Assembly: GCA_016188675.1 (NCBI GenBank)
Contig: JACPHJ010000092.1
Location: 1 to 64,000, forward strand
Direction of reading: 5' to 3'
DNA: 64,000 bases
From: Planctomycetota bacterium
GTDB taxonomy: Bacteria > Planctomycetota > Brocadiia > Brocadiales > Brocadiaceae
In this document: positions 10,114 through 18,738 of the stretch, piece after piece
Layout: each line of letters opens with the position of its first letter
Position numbering within the stretch: the first letter of the stretch is position 1
Notes under the pieces: generated by a model
Told to the model about the DNA's origin: nothing
Databases searched by the model: none
The model's input: only the letters and a program-made list of their open reading frames with translations
Program-made: the position numbers and the translations under genes

Positions 10114-10980
10114 ATGTCACAAAAAATTGCGGTTGCTATTATTCATGGTGTTGGTAAGGGTGAACAAAATTTTGCTGAGGGCATGATACAGAAGTTGAGG
10201 AAGTTGTTTAAAAAATATTTACTAAGAGAGAGAAATATTGCAAATCCATCCTCAGAATTGGTTATTGAGCCCATCTACTGGGCTCCTATTCTCCAAATAC
10301 CTGAGAATGACCTTTGGAATAGAATTATACAGGGTGGTATGTTAAGTTATACGAATTTGCGCCACCTTATGATTGATTACGGAGCAGACGCCATTGCTTA
10401 CCAAATTACACCTAACGATCAACACTTCTACGATAGCATACATGGAATTTTTGCCGATGCCCTTAAGAAACTTGCCAGTAATAATGGCGCCGGTGAAAAA
10501 GCGCCGCTGTGTGTTATTGCCCACAGCTTAGGCTCTGTAATAGCAAGTAACTATATTTATGATCTCCAAACTAATAATATTCCTAATCCAGTAATAAACA
10601 GAATGGGAAACACCTATCTGGAAAAGGGAGAAACGTTGACACTATTCTATACTCTCGGCAGCCCTATTGCGATTTGGAGTCTACGTTACCCAAATTTTGG
10701 TGTTCCAATATCAATGCCTGCTCCAGCACTTCCAAACCACTATCCCAACCTAGAGGGTGAATGGGTCAATTATTATAGTAAGAATGATGTTATTGGATAT
10801 CCACTTAAAACTATAAACAACGACTACAATAATAACGTAACAGCAGACAGAAATGTTCGGGTTGGTGGGCTTTTTTCCTGGTGGAATCCAGCCTCTCATC
10901 TCAAGTACTGGACTGATAATGACGTTATCAAACCTATTGCACAGTCATTAGTAAAGGCATGGTTGACTGTTAACCCTTGA
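10114..10980 (+). CDS. Alpha/beta-hydrolase, lipase/esterase-like
   Basis: A 288-residue protein with a perfect GGAGG ribosome site. The N-terminal VAIIHGVGKGEQNF resembles the HG oxyanion loop of lipases, and CVIAHSLGSVIASNYIYD (about 131-148) contains the nucleophile elbow GHSxG in the form AHSLGS. A candidate catalytic His lies in the C-terminal NPASHLKYW. There is no signal peptide, so it is likely cytoplasmic. It stands alone between proA and convergent cinA. Substrate unknown. Confidence 0.75.
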   Translation: MSQKIAVAIIHGVGKGEQNFAEGMIQKLRKLFKKYLLRERNIANPSSELVIEPIYWAPILQIPENDLWNRIIQGGMLSYTNLRHLMIDYGADAIAYQITPNDQHFYDSIHGIFADALKKLASNNGAGEKAPLCVIAHSLGSVIASNYIYDLQTNNIPNPVINRMGNTYLEKGETLTLFYTLGSPIAIWSLRYPNFGVPISMPAPALPNHYPNLEGEWVNYYSKNDVIGYPLKTINNDYNNNVTADRNVRVGGLFSWWNPASHLKYWTDNDVIKPIAQSLVKAWLTVNP

Positions 10981-10994
10981 CCAAAATATTTTAT

Positions 10995-12239
10995 TTACGT
11001 TTGAATTAGTTTAAACCGTACCATATTCAATGCCGTATTTGCCGAGAAAGTTTTGATGTCTATCCTTGAGCCTCTAAACCTGCATTCTTTTACCTCCGCT
11101 ACATCGTCCACAACAACGGCAATGTAAACCAAACCAACGGGCTTTTCCTTTGTTGCACCTGTTGGACCTGCAATGCCTGTGATTCCAACGCCAATGTTAG
11201 CTGAAGACCTTTTTTTAACACCTTCCGCCATAGCCTTTGCCACCTGTGAGCTCACGGCGCCATGTATTTTGATAAGTTCCCCAGAAACACCCAATATATC
11301 TTCCTTTGCGTTGTTACTGTATGCAACAACACCTTCCAAAAAATACTCGGAAATTCCAGGGATGTTCGTCAGCTTGTCTGATACCAATCCACCGGTACAT
11401 GATTCGGCAACCGCAATCGTTTTATTATATTTTTTCAGGAGCGCAGCAACGGCGGATTCTAGCGTCTCATCACCCACTCCAAATACTGCATGACCCAGTC
11501 TTTCTCGAATATCATGCTCCGCTATGTCCAGAATTTTTACGGCATCTTCTCTTGTTGCTGCAGTTGCGATGATATTAACGGTTACAATGCCGTCGTGTAC
11601 TAAAGTCATCGCCTTAATCTCTCCTTCCCGACCCGCATATTCCCTTAATTGCGCATCGATGTCAGGCTCTGAAATCCCAAAGGTATGTATGTTTCTTGTT
11701 AATGTACACAATTCCTCCGGTTTGTGTTGTATCGCATACGTTTCCAGATATTTGTTCAACATCGTCTGCATTTCTCCAGGAACACCAGGCAGGCAGACGA
11801 TTTCTATATCATTATGCCGGAACACAAACCCTGCTGCAGTTCCCTTATCGTTGTGAATTGCAAAGGCGCCTGCCGGAATCAAGGCTTGTTTCTTGTGACC
11901 ATTTGTCACTTTAGGATGCCGGCTTTCTAAAAATGTCCGTATTCTGGTATGCGCTTCCTCGTCAGATATCAGAGGAACGCTAAATAAATCCGATATGGTT
12001 TCGCGTGTTATGTCATTTTCTGTTGGCCCTAGCCCACCTGTTGTGATAATCAAATTCACCCGATCCTTAGCAACTCCTAAGGCAGACTTCAACAACTCCT
12101 TATCATCGCCAACAGATGTCTGGAACAACACCTGAATTCCCTTTTCTGTCAATTTTCTGGCAATATACTGGGTGTTTGTATCCGTAATCTGTCCCGATAC
12201 AATTTCAGTTCCTATCGTAATAATTTCTGCCGTTTTCAT
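10995..12239 (-). CDS. cinA: CinA: NMN deamidase / ADP-ribose pyrophosphatase-type protein
   Basis: A 414-residue two-domain protein. The N-terminal MoCF/MogA-like domain (EIITIGTEIVSGQITDTNTQYI, then TTGGLGPTENDITR) is linked to ADP-ribose pyrophosphatase activity in several bacteria. The C-terminal PncC domain (VAVAESCTGGLVSDKLTNIPG, then GVGITGIAGPTGATKEKPVGLVY) deamidates nicotinamide mononucleotide for pyridine-nucleotide recycling. It lies 57 bases downstream of uvrC and is probably co-transcribed with it. Confidence 0.94.
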   Translation of the reverse strand: MKTAEIITIGTEIVSGQITDTNTQYIARKLTEKGIQVLFQTSVGDDKELLKSALGVAKDRVNLIITTGGLGPTENDITRETISDLFSVPLISDEEAHTRIRTFLESRHPKVTNGHKKQALIPAGAFAIHNDKGTAAGFVFRHNDIEIVCLPGVPGEMQTMLNKYLETYAIQHKPEELCTLTRNIHTFGISEPDIDAQLREYAGREGEIKAMTLVHDGIVTVNIIATAATREDAVKILDIAEHDIRERLGHAVFGVGDETLESAVAALLKKYNKTIAVAESCTGGLVSDKLTNIPGISEYFLEGVVAYSNNAKEDILGVSGELIKIHGAVSSQVAKAMAEGVKKRSSANIGVGITGIAGPTGATKEKPVGLVYIAVVVDDVAEVKECRFRGSRIDIKTFSANTALNMVRFKLIQT

Positions 12240-12296
12240 ATAAGCATTTCTAACAAAACCATTTTCCCATTTGAGTCAATTCGTGTTTATTCGTGG

Positions 12297-14135
12297 CTAA
12301 GTAGTCGCTGCTTCTGTCTTATGGAAATAATGATAAATCTCGCTTGCCTGTTTTGGCGGCAATTTACTGATTTCGATTAGTTGTTCGATTGTGGCGTTTC
12401 GGATGCCTTCTATGCTGCCAAAACACTTCATCAACGCCTTTTTACGTGCTTTCCCAATTCCTGGTATTTCATCTAAGGGCGATTGATAATACTCCTTATC
12501 CCGAAGTTTTCGGTGATAAGCAATGGCAAAGCGATGCGCCTCGTCCCTTACTTTATCGAGGAACAGGAGTTCTGGTGAGGACGGGCTGAGTATGATGGGT
12601 TCTGGCATATAAGGCAAAAAGACCTGTTCACCAATCTTTTCGCCTGTTACGCAGCTTTCCGTTCTACCTTTAGCCAGCGCAATCAGGTCAACATTCCCAA
12701 TCGCCAATTCTTCAAACACCCTCAAGGCTACGCCCAACTGACCTTTGCCGCCATCCACCATTATCAAGTCGGGTAAATCACCCTCTTCCACTGCCCTTTT
12801 GTATCTTCTGGTTAACACCTCGTGCATCATGGCATAATCGTCAATTTGACCAACGGTTTTTATCTTAAATTTTTTATATCTGGATTTGTTCGGTTTACCA
12901 TGTTCAAAGGTAACCATAGACCCTACGGCCTGCTTGCCAAATATATTGGATATATCGAAGCACTCAATACGTTCCGAAACCTGTTTGAGTTTTAAGGTTT
13001 CTTTTAAGCTGAGCAACGTCCTTGCATAATCTTCATCGTGAACCCGAGACACCAGATAAGCATTCTCTGCATTCTTTTGCGCCATTTCAACAAGCCTCAC
13101 CTTATCCCCTCGTTGAGGATATATCACATCTACCTTCTTGCCTTTCCTTTCGGTAAGCCATTCTTCGAGCAACTTTGCATCCGCAGATTCTACGGGAATA
13201 ATAACCTCAGACGGTATAAATCTCGTCTGACTGTAAAATTGGTTTAGAAAAGACCGGAACACCTCCTCTATAGTACTATGATTTGTAGAAAAATGATATG
13301 AGGCCACTTCTTCCATATTCCCCGACCGGATAAACATGATCTCAATATACACCTCATTTCCTGCCATATAGTAACCGAAGACATCACGGTCTACAAAGGT
13401 CATGGAGTGAATCCTCTGCTTCTCAACTGTTTCTTGAATAGCCAGGATTCGGTCGCGTATCTTTGCCGCCTTTTCGTACCGCATTGCCTTAGATTCCTCA
13501 TACATCTGCTTTTTCAGAATGTCAATGAGGTCTTTCTGTTTACCTTTTAAAATCAGGATTACCTGTTCTGTCAACTCCCGATAAGTAACCTCATCCACCA
13601 GGTCACAACACGGTCCCAGACATTTATGTATTTGATAATAAAGGCATGGTTTTACCCTGTTTTTAAATACATTATCAGGACATTTGCGTATAGGAATGGT
13701 GTCGTTTATGTATCGTAATGTCTCCCTCATAGCCCTGGAAGAGGCATAAGGGCCAAAATACATCGCACCGTCATTTTCGATCTGCCGCACCACCTTTGGA
13801 TAGGGGAATTTTTTATTCACTTCAAGTTTGATGCTTATAAAGGTCTTATCATCACGGAGGTTGATGTTAAATTTTGGTTTAAATTGCTTGATGAGGTTAT
13901 TTTCAAGAATAAGGGCTTCCTTCTCTGTTTCGGTAAGCACAAAGTCAATATCGGCAACACGCCGTACCAGATATTCCGTGTAAAGCCTGTCGTCCGTGCT
14001 TTTTTTGAAATAACTCTTTACCCGATTTTTCAGATTCTTGGCCTTACCCACGTAGATTACCTTGTGTTTGGCATCCTTCATGAGGTAAACACCGGGTGAA
14101 GTTGGAAGATTTTTCAGTTTATTTTTTAGCTTCAT
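12297..14135 (-). CDS. uvrC: UvrABC excinuclease subunit C
   Basis: Makes the dual incisions in nucleotide-excision repair. From the ATG at 14135 the product is 612 residues. It has a GIY-YIG nuclease (GVYLMKDAKHKVIYVGKA, residues about 15-32), a UVR domain that binds UvrB (MRYEKAAKIRDRILAIQ, near 205-221), the RNase H-like 5' nuclease (ECFDISNIFGKQAVGSMV, then DLIMVDGGKGQL), and tandem helix-hairpin-helix motifs (LDEIPGIGKARKKAL). The open frame runs further upstream to 14621, but that extension overlaps the divergent murQ gene and has no homology to UvrC. An alternative ATG at 14156 adds seven residues. Confidence 0.95.
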   Translation of the reverse strand: MKLKNKLKNLPTSPGVYLMKDAKHKVIYVGKAKNLKNRVKSYFKKSTDDRLYTEYLVRRVADIDFVLTETEKEALILENNLIKQFKPKFNINLRDDKTFISIKLEVNKKFPYPKVVRQIENDGAMYFGPYASSRAMRETLRYINDTIPIRKCPDNVFKNRVKPCLYYQIHKCLGPCCDLVDEVTYRELTEQVILILKGKQKDLIDILKKQMYEESKAMRYEKAAKIRDRILAIQETVEKQRIHSMTFVDRDVFGYYMAGNEVYIEIMFIRSGNMEEVASYHFSTNHSTIEEVFRSFLNQFYSQTRFIPSEVIIPVESADAKLLEEWLTERKGKKVDVIYPQRGDKVRLVEMAQKNAENAYLVSRVHDEDYARTLLSLKETLKLKQVSERIECFDISNIFGKQAVGSMVTFEHGKPNKSRYKKFKIKTVGQIDDYAMMHEVLTRRYKRAVEEGDLPDLIMVDGGKGQLGVALRVFEELAIGNVDLIALAKGRTESCVTGEKIGEQVFLPYMPEPIILSPSSPELLFLDKVRDEAHRFAIAYHRKLRDKEYYQSPLDEIPGIGKARKKALMKCFGSIEGIRNATIEQLIEISKLPPKQASEIYHYFHKTEAATT

Positions 14136-14216
14136 AAGGTAATTTATAACACGCATACCTGCTTTTGTAAATATTCTTTGACAATCATCATCGACATTGT
14201 TAATATACGCATCAAC

Positions 14217-15122
14217 ATGGAGATCAAAGACCGTTCCAAACTGCTTACCGAGCAACGCAATCCCCGCACCATTAACATTGACTCCAAAGCCACCCTGGAG
14301 ATCGTTGACATCATCAATGCCGAGGACGCAATGGTCTTTTCTGCTATACATAAAGAACGACAAAATATTGCAAAGGCGGTTGATCTGATCGTTGATGCTA
14401 TCTCCAAAGAAGGCGGACGTCTCATTTATGTTGGCGCAGGAACCAGCGGCAGACTGGGCATACTTGACGCAGCAGAATGCCCCCCTACTTTCAGCACAGA
14501 CCCCAATATGGTTATTGGAATCATCGCAGGCGGTGAGAAGGCCGTATTTCAATCGGTTGAAGGCGCCGAGGATCTGCCAGAAAATGGTGCAAAGGATATT
14601 CAGCAAAAGGAGGTAAACCACCGGGACGTCGTTGTCGGTATCACTACCGGCGGCACGACTCCTTATGTAATGGGCGCTTTATTCGAGGCAAAAAAACGCA
14701 ATGCAAAGACCGTCTTTTTGTGTTGCAACCTGGAAACCACGCCAAATTTTGAAGTTGACGCCATCATCCGGCCAATTGTGGGAGCCGAAGTTATTACAGG
14801 TTCTACCCGCATGAAGGCAGGCACGGCCACCAAACTCATACTGAACATGCTGACCACTGCAACGATGATCAAATTAGGCAAGGTCTATGAGAACCTAATG
14901 ATAGACCTGAAGGCCAGCAATGTTAAGCTCACCGATCGTGCAGAACGCATCATAATGACCGTTACCGGCACTAGCCGTGAAAATGCGAAGAAATTGTTGA
15001 CAGATGCCTATGGTAATGCAAAAGTCGCCATTGTCATGCAGAAACTGGGTCTTGATTATGCAGAAGCAAAAAAAAGACTCGATGCAAACGGCGGATTCGT
15101 CAGAAAAGTTTTGCAACAATAA
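14217..15122 (+). CDS. murQ: N-acetylmuramic acid 6-phosphate etherase
   Basis: Cleaves the lactyl ether of MurNAc-6-phosphate to give GlcNAc-6-phosphate in peptidoglycan recycling. From the ATG at 14217 it is 301 residues, near the family norm, and begins MEIKDRSKLLTEQRNP. The SIS sugar-isomerase domain is clear (LIYVGAGTSGRLGILDAAECPPT, then GGEKAVFQSVEGAED and ITTGGTTPYVMGA), as is the C-terminal CUE/UBA-like helical end. An upstream in-frame TTG at 14178 is less likely. Divergent from uvrC with 81 bases between starts. No murP or nagA lies nearby, but its presence implies a peptidoglycan wall. Confidence 0.94.
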   Translation: MEIKDRSKLLTEQRNPRTINIDSKATLEIVDIINAEDAMVFSAIHKERQNIAKAVDLIVDAISKEGGRLIYVGAGTSGRLGILDAAECPPTFSTDPNMVIGIIAGGEKAVFQSVEGAEDLPENGAKDIQQKEVNHRDVVVGITTGGTTPYVMGALFEAKKRNAKTVFLCCNLETTPNFEVDAIIRPIVGAEVITGSTRMKAGTATKLILNMLTTATMIKLGKVYENLMIDLKASNVKLTDRAERIIMTVTGTSRENAKKLLTDAYGNAKVAIVMQKLGLDYAEAKKRLDANGGFVRKVLQQ

Positions 15123-15492
15123 TCAAGGCAGATAAAAATAACCTGGTTAAATCAGCAAACTAAAACTGCATCTCCCTTACAAAAATGGATTCAAAATACT
15201 TTCTAATGAAATGTCCACAGTTTGAGCAGTACTTGCAATGTGGATTGCCTCCTACAACTAATAGTTTCTCAAAATGGACTATTGGCAAAAATTATTCTGC
15301 AAAATAAATAAATTCGCGTTATGCTGCAAATCTAACATATAATAAGAAAACTACCTTGATTATATTTCCAAAATCAAATAATATGTGAGCGACTTCAAGC
15401 CATAGACGGAGACAATAGTTTTCACAAATGATGTAAAATAACATAATAAATGGGAAGTCTAATATAAAGTTTTGCTGAAGGAGAAATGACAA
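15123..15492. other. AT-rich intergenic gap, no gene seen
   Basis: About 370 bases between murQ and the restriction protein. Short open frames here have poor starts and no family resemblance. An AAGGAG ribosome site for the next gene lies at its right end. The change in base composition on entering the next gene suggests this gap contains the border of an acquired segment. Confidence 0.5.
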
Positions 15493-17445
15493 ATGGACAC
15501 GCAACTTCTGACGCTATCCAAGATCTTCACCGAAAGACTTTTTCGTATTCCCGATTACCAACGGGGGTATGCGTGGACCGACAAACAGTTGAAGGACTTC
15601 TGGAACGACATTCAACAACTCGAATCTGATCGCAATCACTACACCGGCGTTCTAACGCTGGAGAGCGTGTCCGCAGACGTTTACCGCAAATGGGATGATG
15701 ATTACTGGATTATAGACGCGAAGGGCTTTCAGCCTTTCTTTGTTGTAGATGGTCAGCAGAGACTAACAACTGCAATTATTCTGATTCACGTCATACTGGA
15801 GCACCTTCCCTCTGGCGAGATGCTCAACTACACTGAGAGGGCCGACATTCAACGTAAGTTCATTTTCGATTCAAAGGACAACGGAATATCACGATCCTAC
15901 GTCTTTGGTTACGAGAAGGACAATCCGAGTTATGAGTTTCTAAAGACGAGAGTGTTCTGCGAGAGGTCTTCGACTGCCATCTCCCAAGAAACCGTCTACA
16001 CCCACAATCTCACTCAGGCCAAGCAGTTTTTTTCTGATCGTGTTAAAGCCCTTTCGCGCAGCCATCTTGAAACTCTTTATCGCAAGATCACACAGCACCT
16101 CTTGTTCAATATCTTTACGATTTCGGAGGATGTCGATGTCTGCGTCGCGTTTGAGACAATGAACAACCGCGGTAAACCACTCTCCTATCTTGAACTTCTT
16201 AAAAACAGGCTTATCTACTTGTCAGTGAAGTTTGACGCGCTCGATTATGAGCGGGAAAAACTTCGCCGAGCCATCAATGACTGCTGGAAAGCCATATACC
16301 ACAACTTAGGCAGAAATAAAGAACGCCCCCTAGATGACGACCGGTTCTTGCTTACGCACTACGTCGTCTACTTTGAGAAAGCGATTGCGGATGAATCGCA
16401 AACCGACGAACCCATGCGATACCGGAGACGTTACCAAGCAGATTATGCAAGCGACCTACTTGAGAAGCGGTTTATTCCAAAGAATGTGGCAGCCGATGCC
16501 ACACCGGATGTTCGCATAAGTCTCGAGGATATGTATCAGTATGTGAGTTCGCTGCAGGAAGCGGTTGAAATGTGGTACAAGATGTGCAATCCTTTAGCCT
16601 CGGACCTCTCGCCGGATACACAGATGTGGCTCGACAAACTGAACCGGATAGGCATGGACCAGTTCCAACCCTTAGTGTTGGTGTTCTTGCAGTGTGTGTC
16701 AGCGGAAAGCAAGCGCATCGCATTCCTGCAAGCCGTAGAACGGTACCTGTTCATCTACTCTTTGTACTATTATGGATATAGATACCCTTACTTCCTTGAT
16801 GGCTCCAAAACATTGCAACTTGCTATTGACCTGGATAACAACAAGCTTACCGGAGAGAAGGTAACTCGCGCAATCAGTGACATCACTAGCGCTTCCCTCA
16901 AGCATCCGCATTTCATCAAAGAGCTCCGAGACCGTTTCAAATCAGAGAGCTTCTATGATTGGACAGGAATTAGGTACTTCCTGTTTGAGTACAATCTGGA
17001 TCTGCAAAGTCGGTCCAAGACCGAACGTCGCAAGATTTTTTGGCCAGAATTCACCGAGCAAAAAATAGACTTTGTTTCCGTTGAGCACATCTACCCTCAA
17101 CAAGCAAGACATCCGTACTGGAAGACACACTTTGATGGTTTAGCGCAGAAACAACGGACGGCTCTGAGGAACTCTCTCGGGAACTTGTTACCACTCTCAA
17201 AACCAAAGAACTCCAGTCTGTCAAATAAACCGTTTCCCGAGAAGGTTGGCAAGGGAGACTCGGTAGTGGGGTACCGGTACGGTTGCTACGCTGAAAACGA
17301 GGTTGCCAAAGTGACGGACTGGACTCCCGAGGAGATACTTAAACGCGGTTTGAAAGTGCTAAGCTTTATGGAGAAGCGGTGGGAATTGGAACTTGGCGAT
17401 GATAAATCGAAGAAAATCATGCTCGGCCTCGATTTCTTGACGTGA
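15493..17445 (+). CDS. GmrSD-like type IV restriction protein (DUF262 + DUF1524)
   Basis: A 650-residue fused protein. The N-terminal DUF262 (GmrS-like, ParB-related) domain has RIPDYQRGYAW (residues about 17-28) and VVDGQQRLTT (about 78-87), the nucleotide-binding and hydrolysing motifs. The C-terminal DUF1524 (GmrD-like) HNH nuclease has SVEHIYPQQ (about 535) and NSLGNLLPLSKPKNSSLSN. Such fusions use NTP hydrolysis to cut modified phage DNA, for example glucosylated hydroxymethylcytosine, and relatives occur as SspE and BrxU. Good AAGGAG ribosome site. Its codons are richer in G and C than its neighbours, consistent with transfer. No BREX or phosphorothioation genes are adjacent, so it appears to be stand-alone. 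The target modification is unknown. Confidence 0.85.
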   Translation: MDTQLLTLSKIFTERLFRIPDYQRGYAWTDKQLKDFWNDIQQLESDRNHYTGVLTLESVSADVYRKWDDDYWIIDAKGFQPFFVVDGQQRLTTAIILIHVILEHLPSGEMLNYTERADIQRKFIFDSKDNGISRSYVFGYEKDNPSYEFLKTRVFCERSSTAISQETVYTHNLTQAKQFFSDRVKALSRSHLETLYRKITQHLLFNIFTISEDVDVCVAFETMNNRGKPLSYLELLKNRLIYLSVKFDALDYEREKLRRAINDCWKAIYHNLGRNKERPLDDDRFLLTHYVVYFEKAIADESQTDEPMRYRRRYQADYASDLLEKRFIPKNVAADATPDVRISLEDMYQYVSSLQEAVEMWYKMCNPLASDLSPDTQMWLDKLNRIGMDQFQPLVLVFLQCVSAESKRIAFLQAVERYLFIYSLYYYGYRYPYFLDGSKTLQLAIDLDNNKLTGEKVTRAISDITSASLKHPHFIKELRDRFKSESFYDWTGIRYFLFEYNLDLQSRSKTERRKIFWPEFTEQKIDFVSVEHIYPQQARHPYWKTHFDGLAQKQRTALRNSLGNLLPLSKPKNSSLSNKPFPEKVGKGDSVVGYRYGCYAENEVAKVTDWTPEEILKRGLKVLSFMEKRWELELGDDKSKKIMLGLDFLT

Positions 17446-17581
17446 TGCCAGAGGCACAAGGTGTAGGATGAATGCGATGATCGATCTCAGAGCCGAATTA
17501 CCGCGGTTTTACCCAAAGCCGTCGATTGGGCTAACAATAAACAGGGACAGACACCAGTTAAATTAAAAAAGAGATGAAAAT

Positions 17582-17878
17582 ATGCTTTTGTTTGAATGTG
17601 ATCCAAGCAAGGCAAAAAAGAATATAAAAATTCACGGCGTATCTTTTGATGAGGCAAGCACTGCTTTCAAAGATACCCTATCATTAGCGATTTATGACCC
17701 TTTGCACTCTGACGAAGAGGACAGGTTCATTTTAATCGGAAACTCTTATAAAAATCGTCTTTTGGTAATTGTTCATACAGAAAGAGGAGATAAAATCAGA
17801 ATAATCAGCGCAAGAAAGGCAACAAAAAATGAAAGGAAACAATATGAAGAGAATGCAAAAAGATTTAGACATGCTTGA
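17582..17878 (+). CDS. brnT: BrnT-family ribonuclease toxin
   Basis: A 98-residue DUF497 protein. The pattern FECDPSKAKKNIKIHGVSFDEASTAF (residues about 4-29) is the family start (W/FDxxKxxxNxxKHG). LAIYDPLHSDEEDRFILIGNS and GDKIRIISARKATKNERKQYE complete the RelE-like fold, with the conserved ISARKA-x(4)-R-x-x-Y near the end. BrnT cleaves RNA under stress and is neutralised by BrnA. It overlaps the next gene, which fits an operon. Confidence 0.88.
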   Translation: MLLFECDPSKAKKNIKIHGVSFDEASTAFKDTLSLAIYDPLHSDEEDRFILIGNSYKNRLLVIVHTERGDKIRIISARKATKNERKQYEENAKRFRHA

Positions 17879-18086
17879 AGAATATGATTTCAGCAAAGGT
17901 ATTCAGGGAAAATATGCGAAAAAATACAACGAAGGGACAAATGTTGTAGTTATAGATCCGGATGTTGCAAAGTTTTTCCCTGACCATGACTCTGTAAACG
18001 AGGCATTGAGATCATTAAGTGAAATTATTAAAAAGCAAAAAGGGGCACCTAACAAATCACTTCTTCGGACGGCTGATGGTAAATGA
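17844..18086 (+). CDS. brnA: BrnA-type antitoxin
   Basis: An 80-residue protein from the ATG at 17844, which has AGGA seven bases upstream. The open frame also allows an ATG at 17829. DVAKFFPDHDSVNEALRSLSEIIKK matches the ribbon-helix-helix C-terminal DNA-binding segment of BrnA and similar antitoxins, including the pattern in which VNEALR precedes the last helix. It follows and overlaps brnT by 35 bases. It probably represses the operon together with BrnT. Confidence 0.8.
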   Translation: MKRMQKDLDMLEEYDFSKGIQGKYAKKYNEGTNVVVIDPDVAKFFPDHDSVNEALRSLSEIIKKQKGAPNKSLLRTADGK

Positions 18087-18180
18087 TGAGTTTAACCGTT
18101 ATACATCGCAAAGAAATATTCTAAGCCGATTTCAAATTGCTTTTCTTAAAAAGAACTCCCCGCTTATAAACGATTATAGT

Positions 18181-18564
18181 TTACTCTTCGATCAGGGGTT
18201 TTACGGTCTGAGAAATGATGTACCTGTTGTTGGCAACCCACCGATAAATAACATACAGAAACACCCTGATTACAGGTGTTTTGAACAGGTAGGACAACCA
18301 CCTGAAACCTCTCAATCGATTCAATATCTCTGGTAATGCTTTTTCACCCGCAAGGATTTGATTATGAGAAAGCACCAATTGGAAGGATTTTAAGCAGCTC
18401 TCGTCAGTCATTTCAGGGAATCGTTTTCTGCGTTCTTCTGATTGGCATGGGATGAACTCAAAGGCATCCTTTCCTACGGCATGCAATTCAATCCATTTCA
18501 TGCAGCCACGGCACAAACTGCACCTGGCATCATAAATAAGGACAGCGGGCGTCCTGGTTTGCAT
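18181..18564 (-). CDS. DCC-family (DUF393) thiol-disulfide oxidoreductase-like protein
   Basis: A 127-residue protein starting VLIYDARCSLCRGCMKWI, the D-x-x-C-x-x-C (DCC) signature of DUF393. The C-terminal pattern VFLYVIYRWVANNRYIIS matches the family's Y-x-x-[FW]-A-x-N-R-Y block. The fold is thioredoxin-like and the cellular role is not established. It stands alone, convergent with brnTA. A palindromic repeat lies just upstream. Confidence 0.85.
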   Translation of the reverse strand: MQTRTPAVLIYDARCSLCRGCMKWIELHAVGKDAFEFIPCQSEERRKRFPEMTDESCLKSFQLVLSHNQILAGEKALPEILNRLRGFRWLSYLFKTPVIRVFLYVIYRWVANNRYIISQTVKPLIEE

Positions 18565-18609
18565 AATAAAAGTAATCCAGACAGGATTAACAGGATTTAT
18601 TCTTTTTTC

Positions 18610-18676
18610 CCACCCCTTGATCCCCTCACTGAAGGGGACTTTCTTTTATTCTCCTCTCGAGAGGAGCAAGGGGTAT
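18610..18676. repeat. CCCCTT/AAGGGG dispersed palindromic repeat
   Basis: Contains CACCCCTTGATCCCCTCACTGAAGGGGA followed by CTCCTCTCGAGAGGAGCAAGGGGT, two nested inverted repeats of the family seen at 3241 and elsewhere. It lies between the DCC-family gene and the small exported protein gene. Confidence 0.75.
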
Positions 18677-18738
18677 GTTTTCACATGGTTACTTCTGCAA
18701 CTATGAAAATCCCAAATTTCGCGTCCGACACCAGAATT

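Noticed and set aside
12297-14621. Long N-terminal extension of UvrC (162 extra residues)
   Set aside because: The extension lies antisense to murQ and shows no UvrC homology. Typical UvrC starts at the Met before KLKNKLKNLP.
15319-15504. 61-residue minus-strand frame before the GmrSD-like gene
   Set aside because: Hydrophobic AT-rich translation without ribosome site or homology. It overlaps the start of the real gene.
18019-18336. 105-residue plus-strand frame after brnA
   Set aside because: It is antisense to the DCC-family gene, which has clear motifs and better coding character.
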